Positions 35,859 through 43,689 of a stretch of DNA of 64,000 nt are shown piece by piece; the first letter of the stretch is position 1; every line of letters begins with the position of its first letter. The stretch spans positions 1 through 64,000 of the forward strand of contig CAYXDO010000036.1 in assembly GCA_964463485.1 (NCBI GenBank), given 5' to 3'. The notes beneath the pieces were generated by a model, which saw nothing but the letters and a program-made list of their open reading frames with translations, was not told the DNA's origin and did not search any database. The stretch is from CAYXDO01 sp964463485 (GTDB lineage: Bacteria; Myxococcota; Kuafuiibacteriia; Kuafuiibacteriales; Kuafuiibacteriaceae). Made by a program: the position numbers and the translations under genes.

Positions 35859-37082
35859 ATGAGCCATCGAAGACGAATGAGGCGCCTGACGGTTGGGAAA
35901 ATCGTGGCCGTCATCCTCACACTCATGACTTCGTGGGCTACGAACGTGGAGGCGGAGCGTCTCAAGGAGCTCGCCGATCTTCGCGGCGCTCGTCCAAATC
36001 AGCTCGTCGGTTATGGCCTCGTGATTGGTCTCGCCGGGACGGGCGACGGCGCCGACGTTCAGATCTCTCGGCAGGCCGTGCAGATGATGTTGAAGCGGCT
36101 GGGCACTCACGTGGACGGCGGTCGGCTCAACTTGGCCAACGTCGCTTCGGTCGTCGTGACCGCTGATTTGCCTGCGTTTGCGGCGGCCGGCCAGAGACTC
36201 GACGTCACCGTCTCCTCGATCGGCAACGCCAAGAGTCTGCAAGGCGGCACGCTCCTGATGACGCCGCTGAAGGGCGCTGATTTGGTCGTCTACGCGGTCG
36301 CCCAAGGCCCAGTCTCGGTCGGCGGGTTCACCGCCGGAGGATCTTCGGGTTCGCGGATCGAGAAGAACCACACGACGGTGGGCCGAGTTCCCGGGGGTGC
36401 GATCGTAGAGCGGAACGTGGAAGGCTCGCTGCCCATCTCGGAGCTCGAGATCAACCTGCGCAACCCTGACTTTACGACCGCCGTGCGCGTTGCCAAGGCG
36501 CTCGACGCGGAGCTCTCGAAGCTCTTGCAGGCCGACAGGGGGACGATTCTCGGCGGTGGCTCTGATTCGAAGTCTCCGGACGAGACCGAGCGAACCGAAG
36601 GGTTGGGCGCGGACGGCAAGATGGCGGAAGCAAGAGATGCTGGGACGGTGATCGTGAAGCTCCCCGAGAGTTTGCGCGGAAAGACCGCGATCGTGATGGC
36701 CACGCTCGAGGGAACGGAGGTCGAACCGGATCAGCCGGCGCGTGTGGTCGTCAACGAGCGAACGGGAACCGTGGTGCTCGGAGACCGTGTGAGGCTCGCG
36801 CCCGTAGCGATCGCTCACGGTGGCCTCACGCTCGAGGTTCACGAGACGCCCCAACCTTCCCAACCCGGGCCCTTCTCTTCCGGGCGAACGACGGTCGTGC
36901 CAAGCACCCAGTTGGACGCCCGCGAGGTCACGGGTGAGCTGAGGACGGTCCCACAGGGTGCTTCGCTCGGGGAGGTCGTCCGCGGTCTCAACGCGTTGGG
37001 CATGAGTCCACGGGATCTCATAGCCATCCTCCAAGCCATCAAGAGCGCGGGCGCGCTTCGAGCCGAGTTGGTGATTCAATGA
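35859..37082 (+). CDS. flgI: Flagellar P-ring protein FlgI
   Basis: 407 residues. A GGGAGG site at 35849-35854 selects the ATG at 35859 over the one at 35847. Signal peptide to NVEAE, then LKELADLRGARPNQLVGYGLVIGLAGTGDG, typical FlgI. LINVASVV-type and VIVKLPESLRGKTAIVMATLEG segments follow, and the C-terminus is LGEVVRGLNALGMSPRDLIAILQAIKSAGAL. It forms the peptidoglycan-layer ring. Confidence 0.97.
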   Translation: MSHRRRMRRLTVGKIVAVILTLMTSWATNVEAERLKELADLRGARPNQLVGYGLVIGLAGTGDGADVQISRQAVQMMLKRLGTHVDGGRLNLANVASVVVTADLPAFAAAGQRLDVTVSSIGNAKSLQGGTLLMTPLKGADLVVYAVAQGPVSVGGFTAGGSSGSRIEKNHTTVGRVPGGAIVERNVEGSLPISELEINLRNPDFTTAVRVAKALDAELSKLLQADRGTILGGGSDSKSPDETERTEGLGADGKMAEARDAGTVIVKLPESLRGKTAIVMATLEGTEVEPDQPARVVVNERTGTVVLGDRVRLAPVAIAHGGLTLEVHETPQPSQPGPFSSGRTTVVPSTQLDAREVTGELRTVPQGASLGEVVRGLNALGMSPRDLIAILQAIKSAGALRAELVIQ

Positions 37083-37927
37083 AGCCGGTGTCCTCCGACG
37101 GACTCAGCCCGCTGATCACCGAGTCGCCGGAGCATCGTGACTCCGAGATTCGAAAGGCCGCGCGGTCTTTCGAAGGGTTGTTGGTCGGTGAGCTGATGCG
37201 GACCATGCGGAGGACGGTCGGCGGCTCGGCTGGGTTCGAGGAGAGCACGTTCCAGGAGATGATGGACCGGTCGTTGGTCGATGCGTCCGCGGGGGCGTTG
37301 GGTCTCGAGGACATGCTCGCCGAGCAGCTCGGGGCGTCGCCACGCCGCACTCGGTCAGCCGAGCTCACGGGCCTTCCGGCGCCGATGATTTCTCAGGTGA
37401 GGACCGCCCAAACCGCGAACTCTCGCAACGACGAGCTCGCGTCGCCGCTAGGCGACCTTCGCGCGGGCTTCCACGAGCACCTCTCGCCGGGCCAACGCTT
37501 TGGCGCTCCGCGGCCACGCGGATCCGAAGGCTGTGGCCTTGGGCATTGCGGCGTCGACTTGGCTCGGCCTGTCGGTACACCCGTGGCTTCGATACGCTCC
37601 GGAGTCGTGGTGGCGATCGGCCGCAACGAGGGCTCGCGAGGGGGGCTGTTCGTTCGGGTGCGGCATGACGACGACTTGGATTCGGCGTACTTTCACCTGT
37701 CGAGTATTCGATCCGACTTGATGCTCGGGCAGAATGTGGAGGCCGGGGAGAACATAGGTGCAGTGGGCTCGACCGGCACGTCGTCGACGGGTCCGCATCT
37801 TCATTTCGAGCTCCGCGCCAAAGGTCGCCCGATCGACCCGACGGATCAGCTCGAGGCCTGGGTGCGGAAGGGTAAGATCGAAGCTCAAGTTCCCACGCAA
37901 TCCGTCGATGGGGAGGTCGAGCCATGA
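37079..37927 (+). CDS. flgJ: FlgJ rod-binding domain fused to M23 (LytM) peptidase
   Basis: 282 residues, ATGA overlap. Residues 20-85 are the rod-binding domain (RKAARSFEGLLVGELMRTMRRT, FQEMMDRSLVDASAG). Residues 130-265 are an M23 endopeptidase. Zinc-site residues are His and Asp of GHCGVDLARPVGTPVAS and the HLH of GPHLHFELR. It would cap the rod and cut cross-links in peptidoglycan, where enteric FlgJ uses a glucosaminidase. No signal peptide; export through the flagellar gate is expected. Confidence 0.9.
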   Translation: MKPVSSDGLSPLITESPEHRDSEIRKAARSFEGLLVGELMRTMRRTVGGSAGFEESTFQEMMDRSLVDASAGALGLEDMLAEQLGASPRRTRSAELTGLPAPMISQVRTAQTANSRNDELASPLGDLRAGFHEHLSPGQRFGAPRPRGSEGCGLGHCGVDLARPVGTPVASIRSGVVVAIGRNEGSRGGLFVRVRHDDDLDSAYFHLSSIRSDLMLGQNVEAGENIGAVGSTGTSSTGPHLHFELRAKGRPIDPTDQLEAWVRKGKIEAQVPTQSVDGEVEP

Positions 37928-38211
37928 AAATCCCACCGACAAACCTCTACGGAACGCTCCCCGTACGAGAAGGCGCGCGAACCCCACAGGGACGCTCGGC
38001 CTCATCGGTCGGGGGCTCGGACCGGGCGAGCGTGAGCTCCCTGGCGCAGAAGCTCGCAGAGACTGTGGAAGAGCCCGACGCGGGTGCGGAGGCAAAGAGT
38101 GCGGCGCGCGTGGCCGAAGTGAAAGAAGCAGTTCGGCGCGGCGCCTTTCCCATCGACATCATGAAACTTGCGAGATCCATCGTCGAGAAAGATCTCCTGG
38201 GCGGCAGGTGA
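37924..38211 (+). CDS. flgM: Anti-sigma-28 factor FlgM
   Basis: 95 residues, ATGA overlap. The N-terminal half is disordered. The C-terminal FliA-binding part (RVAEVKEAVRRGAFPIDIMKLARSIVEKDL) is the FlgM signature. It is secreted once the hook is complete, freeing FliA. Being in the same operon as fliA is notable, since both are then made together. Confidence 0.9.
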   Translation: MKIPPTNLYGTLPVREGARTPQGRSASSVGGSDRASVSSLAQKLAETVEEPDAGAEAKSAARVAEVKEAVRRGAFPIDIMKLARSIVEKDLLGGR

Positions 38212-38215
38212 GGCG

Positions 38216-38539
38216 ATGACCATCGAGGAGAGTTTGAACCCGGTGCTCGAGAAGCTGTTCCGGTCTACTCGTACTCTCGATGGGCGTGAGCTCGAGCTTG
38301 CCGTCGAAGAGCTCTGGCGATGGTCGGAGGAGGTGCTCGAGGCTTCGACACCTCCTTCGGCGCAAGATCTGCTCCTGGTCCGCGAGCGACTTCAACACTA
38401 CCGTGACGAGGCGGCTTGTCTCGTGAGCGTGCTCGACGAGGCGCTGTCAGCGGCCGCCACCAAGGAACGAACCACCTACGGACAATCAGGTTCGCTGGTG
38501 ACTCAGCCGGCCCGACTCTTGGGCCATACGTATGGGTAA
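38216..38539 (+). CDS. flgN: FlgN-like export chaperone
   Basis: 107 residues from the ATG at 38216. All-helical, acidic protein (ESLNPVLEKLFRSTRTLDGRELELAVEEL, LLLVRERLQHYRDEAACLVSVLDEAL). It lies between flgM and flgK, where FlgN, the chaperone for FlgK and FlgL, is normally found. Sequence in this family is poorly conserved, so position is the main support. Confidence 0.7.
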   Translation: MTIEESLNPVLEKLFRSTRTLDGRELELAVEELWRWSEEVLEASTPPSAQDLLLVRERLQHYRDEAACLVSVLDEALSAAATKERTTYGQSGSLVTQPARLLGHTYG

Positions 38540-38542
38540 GTC

Positions 38543-39874
38543 ATGGGCCTGTTCGACGCGCTCGGCGCCGCCGGCAACTCGCTGACGGCATACTCGTTCG
38601 GGATCGGCGTTCGCGGAAACAACGTGGGAGAGGCTTCCTCTCCCGGTTTTCGCCGGCGCGAGGCCATTTTGGGCAGCCTGGCCGGAGGTGGCGCGCGAGT
38701 CGTTCAACTCAAGCGAAGCTCCGATCTTTTCGTCGAGTCCCGGGCGCTCGGTTTGACCGGCTCCGAAGGCTTCGCCAGCGCTCGTTTATCCGGGTTGGTC
38801 TCCGCTGAAAATAGCCTTGGAGCGATCGGCTCCGAAGGCATTGCGGGCAGCCTCTCTCGATTCTTCTCAGGATTCACCGAGCTCGGGGCTCGTCCCGACG
38901 ACCCGGCCCTCCGCAACGACGTACTCTCCCGCGCAGAAGAGCTCGCCGCCTCGTTCCGTCGCACCGCGCAGGACTTGGTCGCTACCCAGCGAGACTTGGA
39001 TGGTCAGATCCGGGAGTCCTTGCCGGAGGCGAATCGGCTGATCGACGAGCTCGGCGCCTTGAACTCCTCGCTTTCGAAGTCTCCTGGTCCAGAGCTCCTC
39101 GATCGGCGAGATCGAGCGCTGGCTGACCTGGCCCGCTTGACCGGCGCGACGGCCAGGTTCGATAACCTCGGCAGAGTCACTGTCTCGATCGGTGGGATGG
39201 GTTTGGTGTCGGGCGAAGCCACTCGGCACCTCGTTGGCCGCGCCGACCCGTCTGGCTTCACCGAGGTTTCGCTCGAGTCGGGCGGTCTGCTAGGTACTCA
39301 GCTCGGGGGTGAGGTTGGGGGCTGGCAAGCCGCGCGTGATGGCGGAGCAGCCTCGGCGTTGGTCGAGCTAGACCAACTCGCCTTTGACATCTCGACGGCG
39401 GTGAACTCGGTCCATTCGGCCGGCGTCGGTCTCGACGGGGTCGGGGGGCGTAATTTGTTCGTTGCTTCGGCGACGGTGGCGGGCGCGGCGATCGGGATGT
39501 CGGTCGATGTTTCCGTCGCCGGCCATCCTCTTGCGCTGGCCGCTGGTAGCTCGGGAGCGGCAGGCGACGGCGCGCTGGCGAACCAGCTGGCTGCGCTGAT
39601 GGAGGCGCCGATCGCCTCGTCCGGGACGCGGAGCCCGATCGAGGCCATGGCGTCATTATTTGCGCGGGTCGGCCAAGACGTTCGGAGCGCCACGGAGACA
39701 CACGAGCGCGTGACGACTCAGCGTGACTCGGTGACTCGGCTCGCGGACGCAGTTGGGGGTGTGTCGATCGAAGAGGAAATGCTCGCGCTCACCCGCCTCG
39801 AGCACGGCCATCAGGCGGTCACCAGAGTCATTCAGACCATCGATGGTCTGCTCGAGGATCTCATCAGGAGGTAG
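38543..39874 (+). CDS. flgK: Hook-filament junction protein FlgK
   Basis: 443 residues. The N-terminus has the hook-associated pattern (AAGNSLTAYSFGIGVRGNNVGEASSPGFRRRE), a variant of the usual N-x-A-N-x-x-T-x-G-Y. Central FlgK blocks are NRLIDELGALNSSL and LDRRDRALADLARLTG. The C-terminus is EEMLALTRLEHGHQAVTRVIQTIDGLLEDLI. Slightly short compared with enteric FlgK (547). Confidence 0.92.
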   Translation: MGLFDALGAAGNSLTAYSFGIGVRGNNVGEASSPGFRRREAILGSLAGGGARVVQLKRSSDLFVESRALGLTGSEGFASARLSGLVSAENSLGAIGSEGIAGSLSRFFSGFTELGARPDDPALRNDVLSRAEELAASFRRTAQDLVATQRDLDGQIRESLPEANRLIDELGALNSSLSKSPGPELLDRRDRALADLARLTGATARFDNLGRVTVSIGGMGLVSGEATRHLVGRADPSGFTEVSLESGGLLGTQLGGEVGGWQAARDGGAASALVELDQLAFDISTAVNSVHSAGVGLDGVGGRNLFVASATVAGAAIGMSVDVSVAGHPLALAAGSSGAAGDGALANQLAALMEAPIASSGTRSPIEAMASLFARVGQDVRSATETHERVTTQRDSVTRLADAVGGVSIEEEMLALTRLEHGHQAVTRVIQTIDGLLEDLIRR

Positions 39875-39876
39875 TC

Positions 39877-40749
39877 ATGCGCATCCCAGATTCGACGTTT
39901 CAGGCAGTCTCGTCGCGCGCCCTCGAGAAGTCGCAGGCTCGGGTGCTCGCCGCGACCGAACGGGCGAGCACGGGAACACGCGTGTTGCGGGCCTCCGACG
40001 ACCCGGTGGCAGTCTCGCGCTTGACGCTCCAAGACGCCGCGCTCGAGAAGCTCTCGAGTATGCAGCGGAGCGCCGACGCCGCCCGCGTCGAGCTGATCGG
40101 AGCAGACCAGGCCCTCGGCGAGGCCGACACCTTGCTCAGTCGGGTTCGCGCGATCGCCGTGCTCGGTTCGAGCGCGGGGATGTCGGCATCCGATCAGGCG
40201 ACGCTGGCCGCCGAAGTCGATCAGCTTCGCCAGGCCCTGTTTGGAACGGCCAACGCCGAGCAAGCGGGAACCTACCTTTTCGGAGGTCACCAGACCGACT
40301 TACCCCCCTTCGAGTCCGCGAGCTACGCAGGCGACTCAGGTGTACGCAGGGCGGAAGTCGCGCCGGGCAAATTCATCCGCACCGGCATTGCTGGTGACCT
40401 CGTGTTCTCGACGCCGGTCGACCTATTCTCGGAGCTCGAAGGACTGGCCACCGATCTGCGCGCAGGCGACGCGGATGCGGTGGCAAGTCGACTTGCCACA
40501 CTCGACGCGGGACACGAGCAAGTCATCCAGGCCCGAGCAGGCCTAGGCGTAAGCTTCGAGGAGCTCTCTCGCGCCGATGACGTGCGAATCGAGGCGGAGA
40601 TCGGTTTTTTGGACGCTCGACAGCGGGCCGTTGGATCCGACTTCGCGGCCGGAGCGCTCGAGCTCGTCGAGGCGCAGAACGCCATGCGCGCGGCCATCGC
40701 GGTCGCGACGCGGATGCTGGAAGGACTGCAACCCAACGTGAGCGCCTGA
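39877..40749 (+). CDS. flgL: Hook-filament junction protein FlgL
   Basis: 290 residues. Flagellin-like N-terminal helix with ASTGTRVLRASDDPVAVSRLTLQDAAL and FlgL-like GTYLFGGHQTDLPPF. The C-terminal helix is AGALELVEAQNAMRAAIAVATRMLEG. It completes the hook-filament junction. The flagellin gene is not in the window. The operon appears to end here; no clear terminator hairpin is seen in 40750-40844. Confidence 0.93.
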   Translation: MRIPDSTFQAVSSRALEKSQARVLAATERASTGTRVLRASDDPVAVSRLTLQDAALEKLSSMQRSADAARVELIGADQALGEADTLLSRVRAIAVLGSSAGMSASDQATLAAEVDQLRQALFGTANAEQAGTYLFGGHQTDLPPFESASYAGDSGVRRAEVAPGKFIRTGIAGDLVFSTPVDLFSELEGLATDLRAGDADAVASRLATLDAGHEQVIQARAGLGVSFEELSRADDVRIEAEIGFLDARQRAVGSDFAAGALELVEAQNAMRAAIAVATRMLEGLQPNVSA

Positions 40750-40844
40750 CTCGCCCCTTTTGTCCGTGCACTGCCAATTCCCGTCAGTCGGTGCGGCCGT
40801 TTGATGAGAATCACGCCGGCCTGGATCGTGCACGCTGTCACGAT

Positions 40845-41243
40845 ATGGGTAGTCGGAAATCGCCGAGCGCTTTCAACTTCGTCACTCTCCTGATTGTCGT
40901 CGCGCTCGCTGGCGCCGGCTGGGCGGGCCTCCGATTCGGACCTGTCATTCAGAAGGAGCGAGAGATCACGACGTTACTCAGGAGCTTCTGCGTCGATATT
41001 TACCAGACGCGAAAGAAAGCCGCCGGCGGCCGCGTCGACCTCGGCGATTTTCAGGCGAAGATCACACGCGGCGTCGAGGCGCTCGGAGCCAAGAACGTCG
41101 AGGCGGAGGTCGCCATTCGAGACACCGAGAAGGAGATCTACGTATCGGTGAGTTACGATTTCGAGCTGGAGATGCCCGTCGGAGTTAGGCACGGCCGCAA
41201 GGAGGAGCGAACCGGAACCGACAGCATCACTTGGACCAAGTAG
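40845..41243 (+). CDS. Small membrane-anchored protein of unknown function
   Basis: 132 residues from the ATG at 40845. One N-terminal membrane helix (FVTLLIVVALAGAGWAGLRF) and a periplasmic alpha/beta tail (VEALGAKNVEAEVAIRDTEKEIYVSVSYDFELEMP) give an architecture like pilin-type or DUF4845-type proteins. No family is claimed. It follows flgL by 95 bases and could be read through from the flagellar operon. Confidence 0.6.
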   Translation: MGSRKSPSAFNFVTLLIVVALAGAGWAGLRFGPVIQKEREITTLLRSFCVDIYQTRKKAAGGRVDLGDFQAKITRGVEALGAKNVEAEVAIRDTEKEIYVSVSYDFELEMPVGVRHGRKEERTGTDSITWTK

Positions 41244-41343
41244 GCGTGACGGGAATCGTGCTGCTGCCATTGGAAGGCACGACGTGCTTCTCTTCGAGAG
41301 CAGGGCTTGGTCGGCAGTCGCACGGAGTCGCATGGATCGGTGC

Positions 41344-41359
41344 TGGCACGCTGTATGCG
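41344..41359 (+). promoter_or_regulatory. Sigma-54 -24/-12 promoter for trypsin-like lipoprotein
   Basis: TGGCACG-CTGT-ATGCG, the same pattern as at 6878. GC at 41357-41358 predicts transcription from about 41370, two bases before the ATG at 41372. Confidence 0.6.
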
Positions 41360-41371
41360 AATTCGTCGTGC

Positions 41372-42055
41372 ATGACGTGCCCCCGATACTCAGAATCACT
41401 GTGTGCGCTGGCCGTGTGGACGATCGGCTGCGGAGGCGAAATTCAGACGGAGGTCACCGAAGACGAGCTCATCGGTGGCACGGAGACTTACTCTCGCAAG
41501 GAGGTGGGGCGAATCATCGTGGGGAATGGCTCCTGCACGGCCACGCTCGTTCGCGCCAACGTGGTCATCACCGCCGCCCACTGTGTCGACTTCGATTCGA
41601 GCGCCAGAGCGTCCGACGCGTGGTTCGTGGCGAACCGGAGCCGAGGGGACGTCGAGTGGTTTGGGGTTCGGGCCTACGTGAGCTTCGGATCGGACGTCGG
41701 AGACGACGACGTCGCCCTCGCTCGTTTGAGTGAGTCTGTCCCCGAGGAGTTTGCCAGGCCGGCCAGGCTCGCGGACCGCGACCCCGAAGACGGCGAGCGG
41801 GTGACCAGCTATGGGTTTGGGTGCACAGACCGGGACAATGAAGGTCAGGCTCCGAGAAAGCGGAAGGTCAGCTACAGGTACCCGCGAGGCCACGTGCTGT
41901 GCCCAGGGGACTCCGGCGGCCCGGGGTTCCTCGGCGCTCGCGGCGCGTTGAGTCTCATTCACAGTGGGTTTTGGGTCGGGAGCGGCGGCGATATCCACGC
42001 CCGAGTGAGCGCCGTGCGCGAACGAATCGATCATCAGCTCGCAGAGTGGAATTAA
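41372..42055 (+). CDS. Trypsin-like serine protease (S1), probable lipoprotein
   Basis: 227 residues from the ATG at 41372. A short hydrophobic N-terminus ends in TIGC, a loose lipobox. Mature part starts near ELIGG, the trypsin activation-like IIGG position. Catalytic triad: His in ITAAHCVD, Asp in GDDDVALARL, Ser in CPGDSGGPGF. Cysteines near AAHC and GFGC suggest disulfides. A longer frame upstream is rejected because the sigma-54 motif lies in it. Substrate unknown; its promoter type suggests expression with the flagellum. Confidence 0.85.
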   Translation: MTCPRYSESLCALAVWTIGCGGEIQTEVTEDELIGGTETYSRKEVGRIIVGNGSCTATLVRANVVITAAHCVDFDSSARASDAWFVANRSRGDVEWFGVRAYVSFGSDVGDDDVALARLSESVPEEFARPARLADRDPEDGERVTSYGFGCTDRDNEGQAPRKRKVSYRYPRGHVLCPGDSGGPGFLGARGALSLIHSGFWVGSGGDIHARVSAVRERIDHQLAEWN

Positions 42056-42219
42056 CCTGAGTTGGTTTGATATTCTCCTGGCTGTCGGAGAGTCACGCGA
42101 TCGTCGAGCTCACGGCCCGGGAGAATCGCAAGTGCCCCGGCTGCCGGGCGTCGAGGAAAAAATTCGCCCGGTCCCACCGCTCGAATTGCCAAGCGCATCG
42201 ATTCTGTGGATGTTCGAGT

Positions 42220-43686
42220 GTGTCCGCGCCGTCACGGAGGTCGCGAAGCTTACGCTGCGTCCTGCTGTTGGGCGTCGCGCTCACGGCTACGCCAGCGTCT
42301 GCGGACACCGAGCCGCCGAGTATCGAACAGGTCGGCGCTGCGACTGCCGCCACCGACGCCGTCGAGGCCATCGATGGCGATGTCTACGGCGGCATTGATT
42401 TCGATGCTCCGGACGCCGCGGCGCCCCCCGAGCTCGCGAACCCGCCGAAGCCCGAATCCCGGCGCTCCGAAGTCATTCGGGCCGTGCTCGGCCTGGTGGC
42501 TATTCTGGTGCTTGCGTATCTCGCAGGACATCCGCGCGTACGCGAGCTCGAGCAGCGCCTGCGGATCTCGCAAGTCGTCACCGCGGGCTTTCCGTTCGTG
42601 CTGCTAGGATTGCTCGGGAGGCATCCTTCCATCAACGTGCTGTCCGACGCCACGCTCCGAGAGATCCGGCCGCTGCTTCCCTTTGGGCTGGGCTGGATCG
42701 GTTTTGCGATCGGTTTTCGTCTCGACGTCAAAGCGATCGATCCTCTGCCGAGGGGAGCGGTCTCTGCGGTCGCGTTCGCGACGGCGTTCCCATTCTTGTT
42801 GATCGTTTCGGCGGCGACTTTGGTCTTGTTTGCTGGGAACGGCTTCGAATTCGACCCAGACGTTCTGAGGGCAGCCATGATTCTCGGGACGGCGGGCGCC
42901 ATCGCGACTGCGCGGCCGCTCGGGAAGGAGCCTGAGCGCAAGACGGCGCTGTTGCCGATCGACCGACTCACCAGGCTCCTTCAGCTCGAAGAGCTCGCCG
43001 CGGTCGTTGGTCTCATCTTGATCGCTGCGGTGTTTCGACCGAGCGGCTCGACGGGATGGCAGTTGCCCGCGGTCGCGTGGATCTTCGTGACTCTGGGCAT
43101 GGGGACGGCGTTCGGCGTGGTGATTTTTGCGCTGCTCGCGAGCTCCGAGCGAAGCGCCGAGACGATCGTCATCCTGCTGGGTTCGATCGCCTTCACGTCG
43201 GGCATGGCAAGCTACCTTCGGCTATCTCCAGTCGTCGTTTGTTCGCTCGCAGGAATTCTGTTGGCCAACTTTTCGGGAGACTGGAAGTCGCAAGTGCGGC
43301 GTGCGCTGGCTCGTTTGGAGCCACCCATTTACCTGGTGTTCTTGGTGATCGCCGGGGCGCTCTGGCGAGTCGGTGATTTGGAGGGTTGGGCGCTCATGGT
43401 CGTTTTCGTGCTGGCGCGGCTGGGCGGTCGTTTGCTTGGCGTGCGGCTTCTCGGGCAGAAGAACGTGGGCGAGCTCGCGCCGCACGAGCAGCGACGCTTG
43501 GCGCTTGCGCCGATGGGCGCGCTGGCCGTGGCGGTCGTAGTGAATGCGCAGGACTTGTACTTGGAAAAGACGATCCCTTGGTTGTTGACGGCGATTCTCG
43601 GGGGAGCCGTCGTGAGCGAGGTCATCGTGCAAACCTTGGGGCGCAAGGGCGTGAGCTCACAAGCAAGCCCCCCGGCGGGTGCCTGA
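42220..43686 (+). CDS. CPA2-like cation/proton antiporter with exported N-terminal segment
   Basis: 488 residues from a GTG at 42220, which gives a signal peptide ending PASA. An acidic periplasmic segment (about 28-75) precedes about eleven membrane helices (VIRAVLGLVAILVLAYLAG, LPFGLGWIGFAIGFRLDV, AMILGTAGAIATARPLG, GMGTAFGVVIFALLASSE). The overall layout and ILGTAGAIA resemble Kef/CPA2 antiporters. It is coupled by 3 bases to a second antiporter. Ion specificity is unknown. Confidence 0.7.
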   Translation: MSAPSRRSRSLRCVLLLGVALTATPASADTEPPSIEQVGAATAATDAVEAIDGDVYGGIDFDAPDAAAPPELANPPKPESRRSEVIRAVLGLVAILVLAYLAGHPRVRELEQRLRISQVVTAGFPFVLLGLLGRHPSINVLSDATLREIRPLLPFGLGWIGFAIGFRLDVKAIDPLPRGAVSAVAFATAFPFLLIVSAATLVLFAGNGFEFDPDVLRAAMILGTAGAIATARPLGKEPERKTALLPIDRLTRLLQLEELAAVVGLILIAAVFRPSGSTGWQLPAVAWIFVTLGMGTAFGVVIFALLASSERSAETIVILLGSIAFTSGMASYLRLSPVVVCSLAGILLANFSGDWKSQVRRALARLEPPIYLVFLVIAGALWRVGDLEGWALMVVFVLARLGGRLLGVRLLGQKNVGELAPHEQRRLALAPMGALAVAVVVNAQDLYLEKTIPWLLTAILGGAVVSEVIVQTLGRKGVSSQASPPAGA

Positions 43687-43689
43687 GCG

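Noticed and set aside
41273..41288. Second GGCACG-like motif upstream of the trypsin-like gene
   Set aside because: Spacing between GG and GC elements is two bases short.
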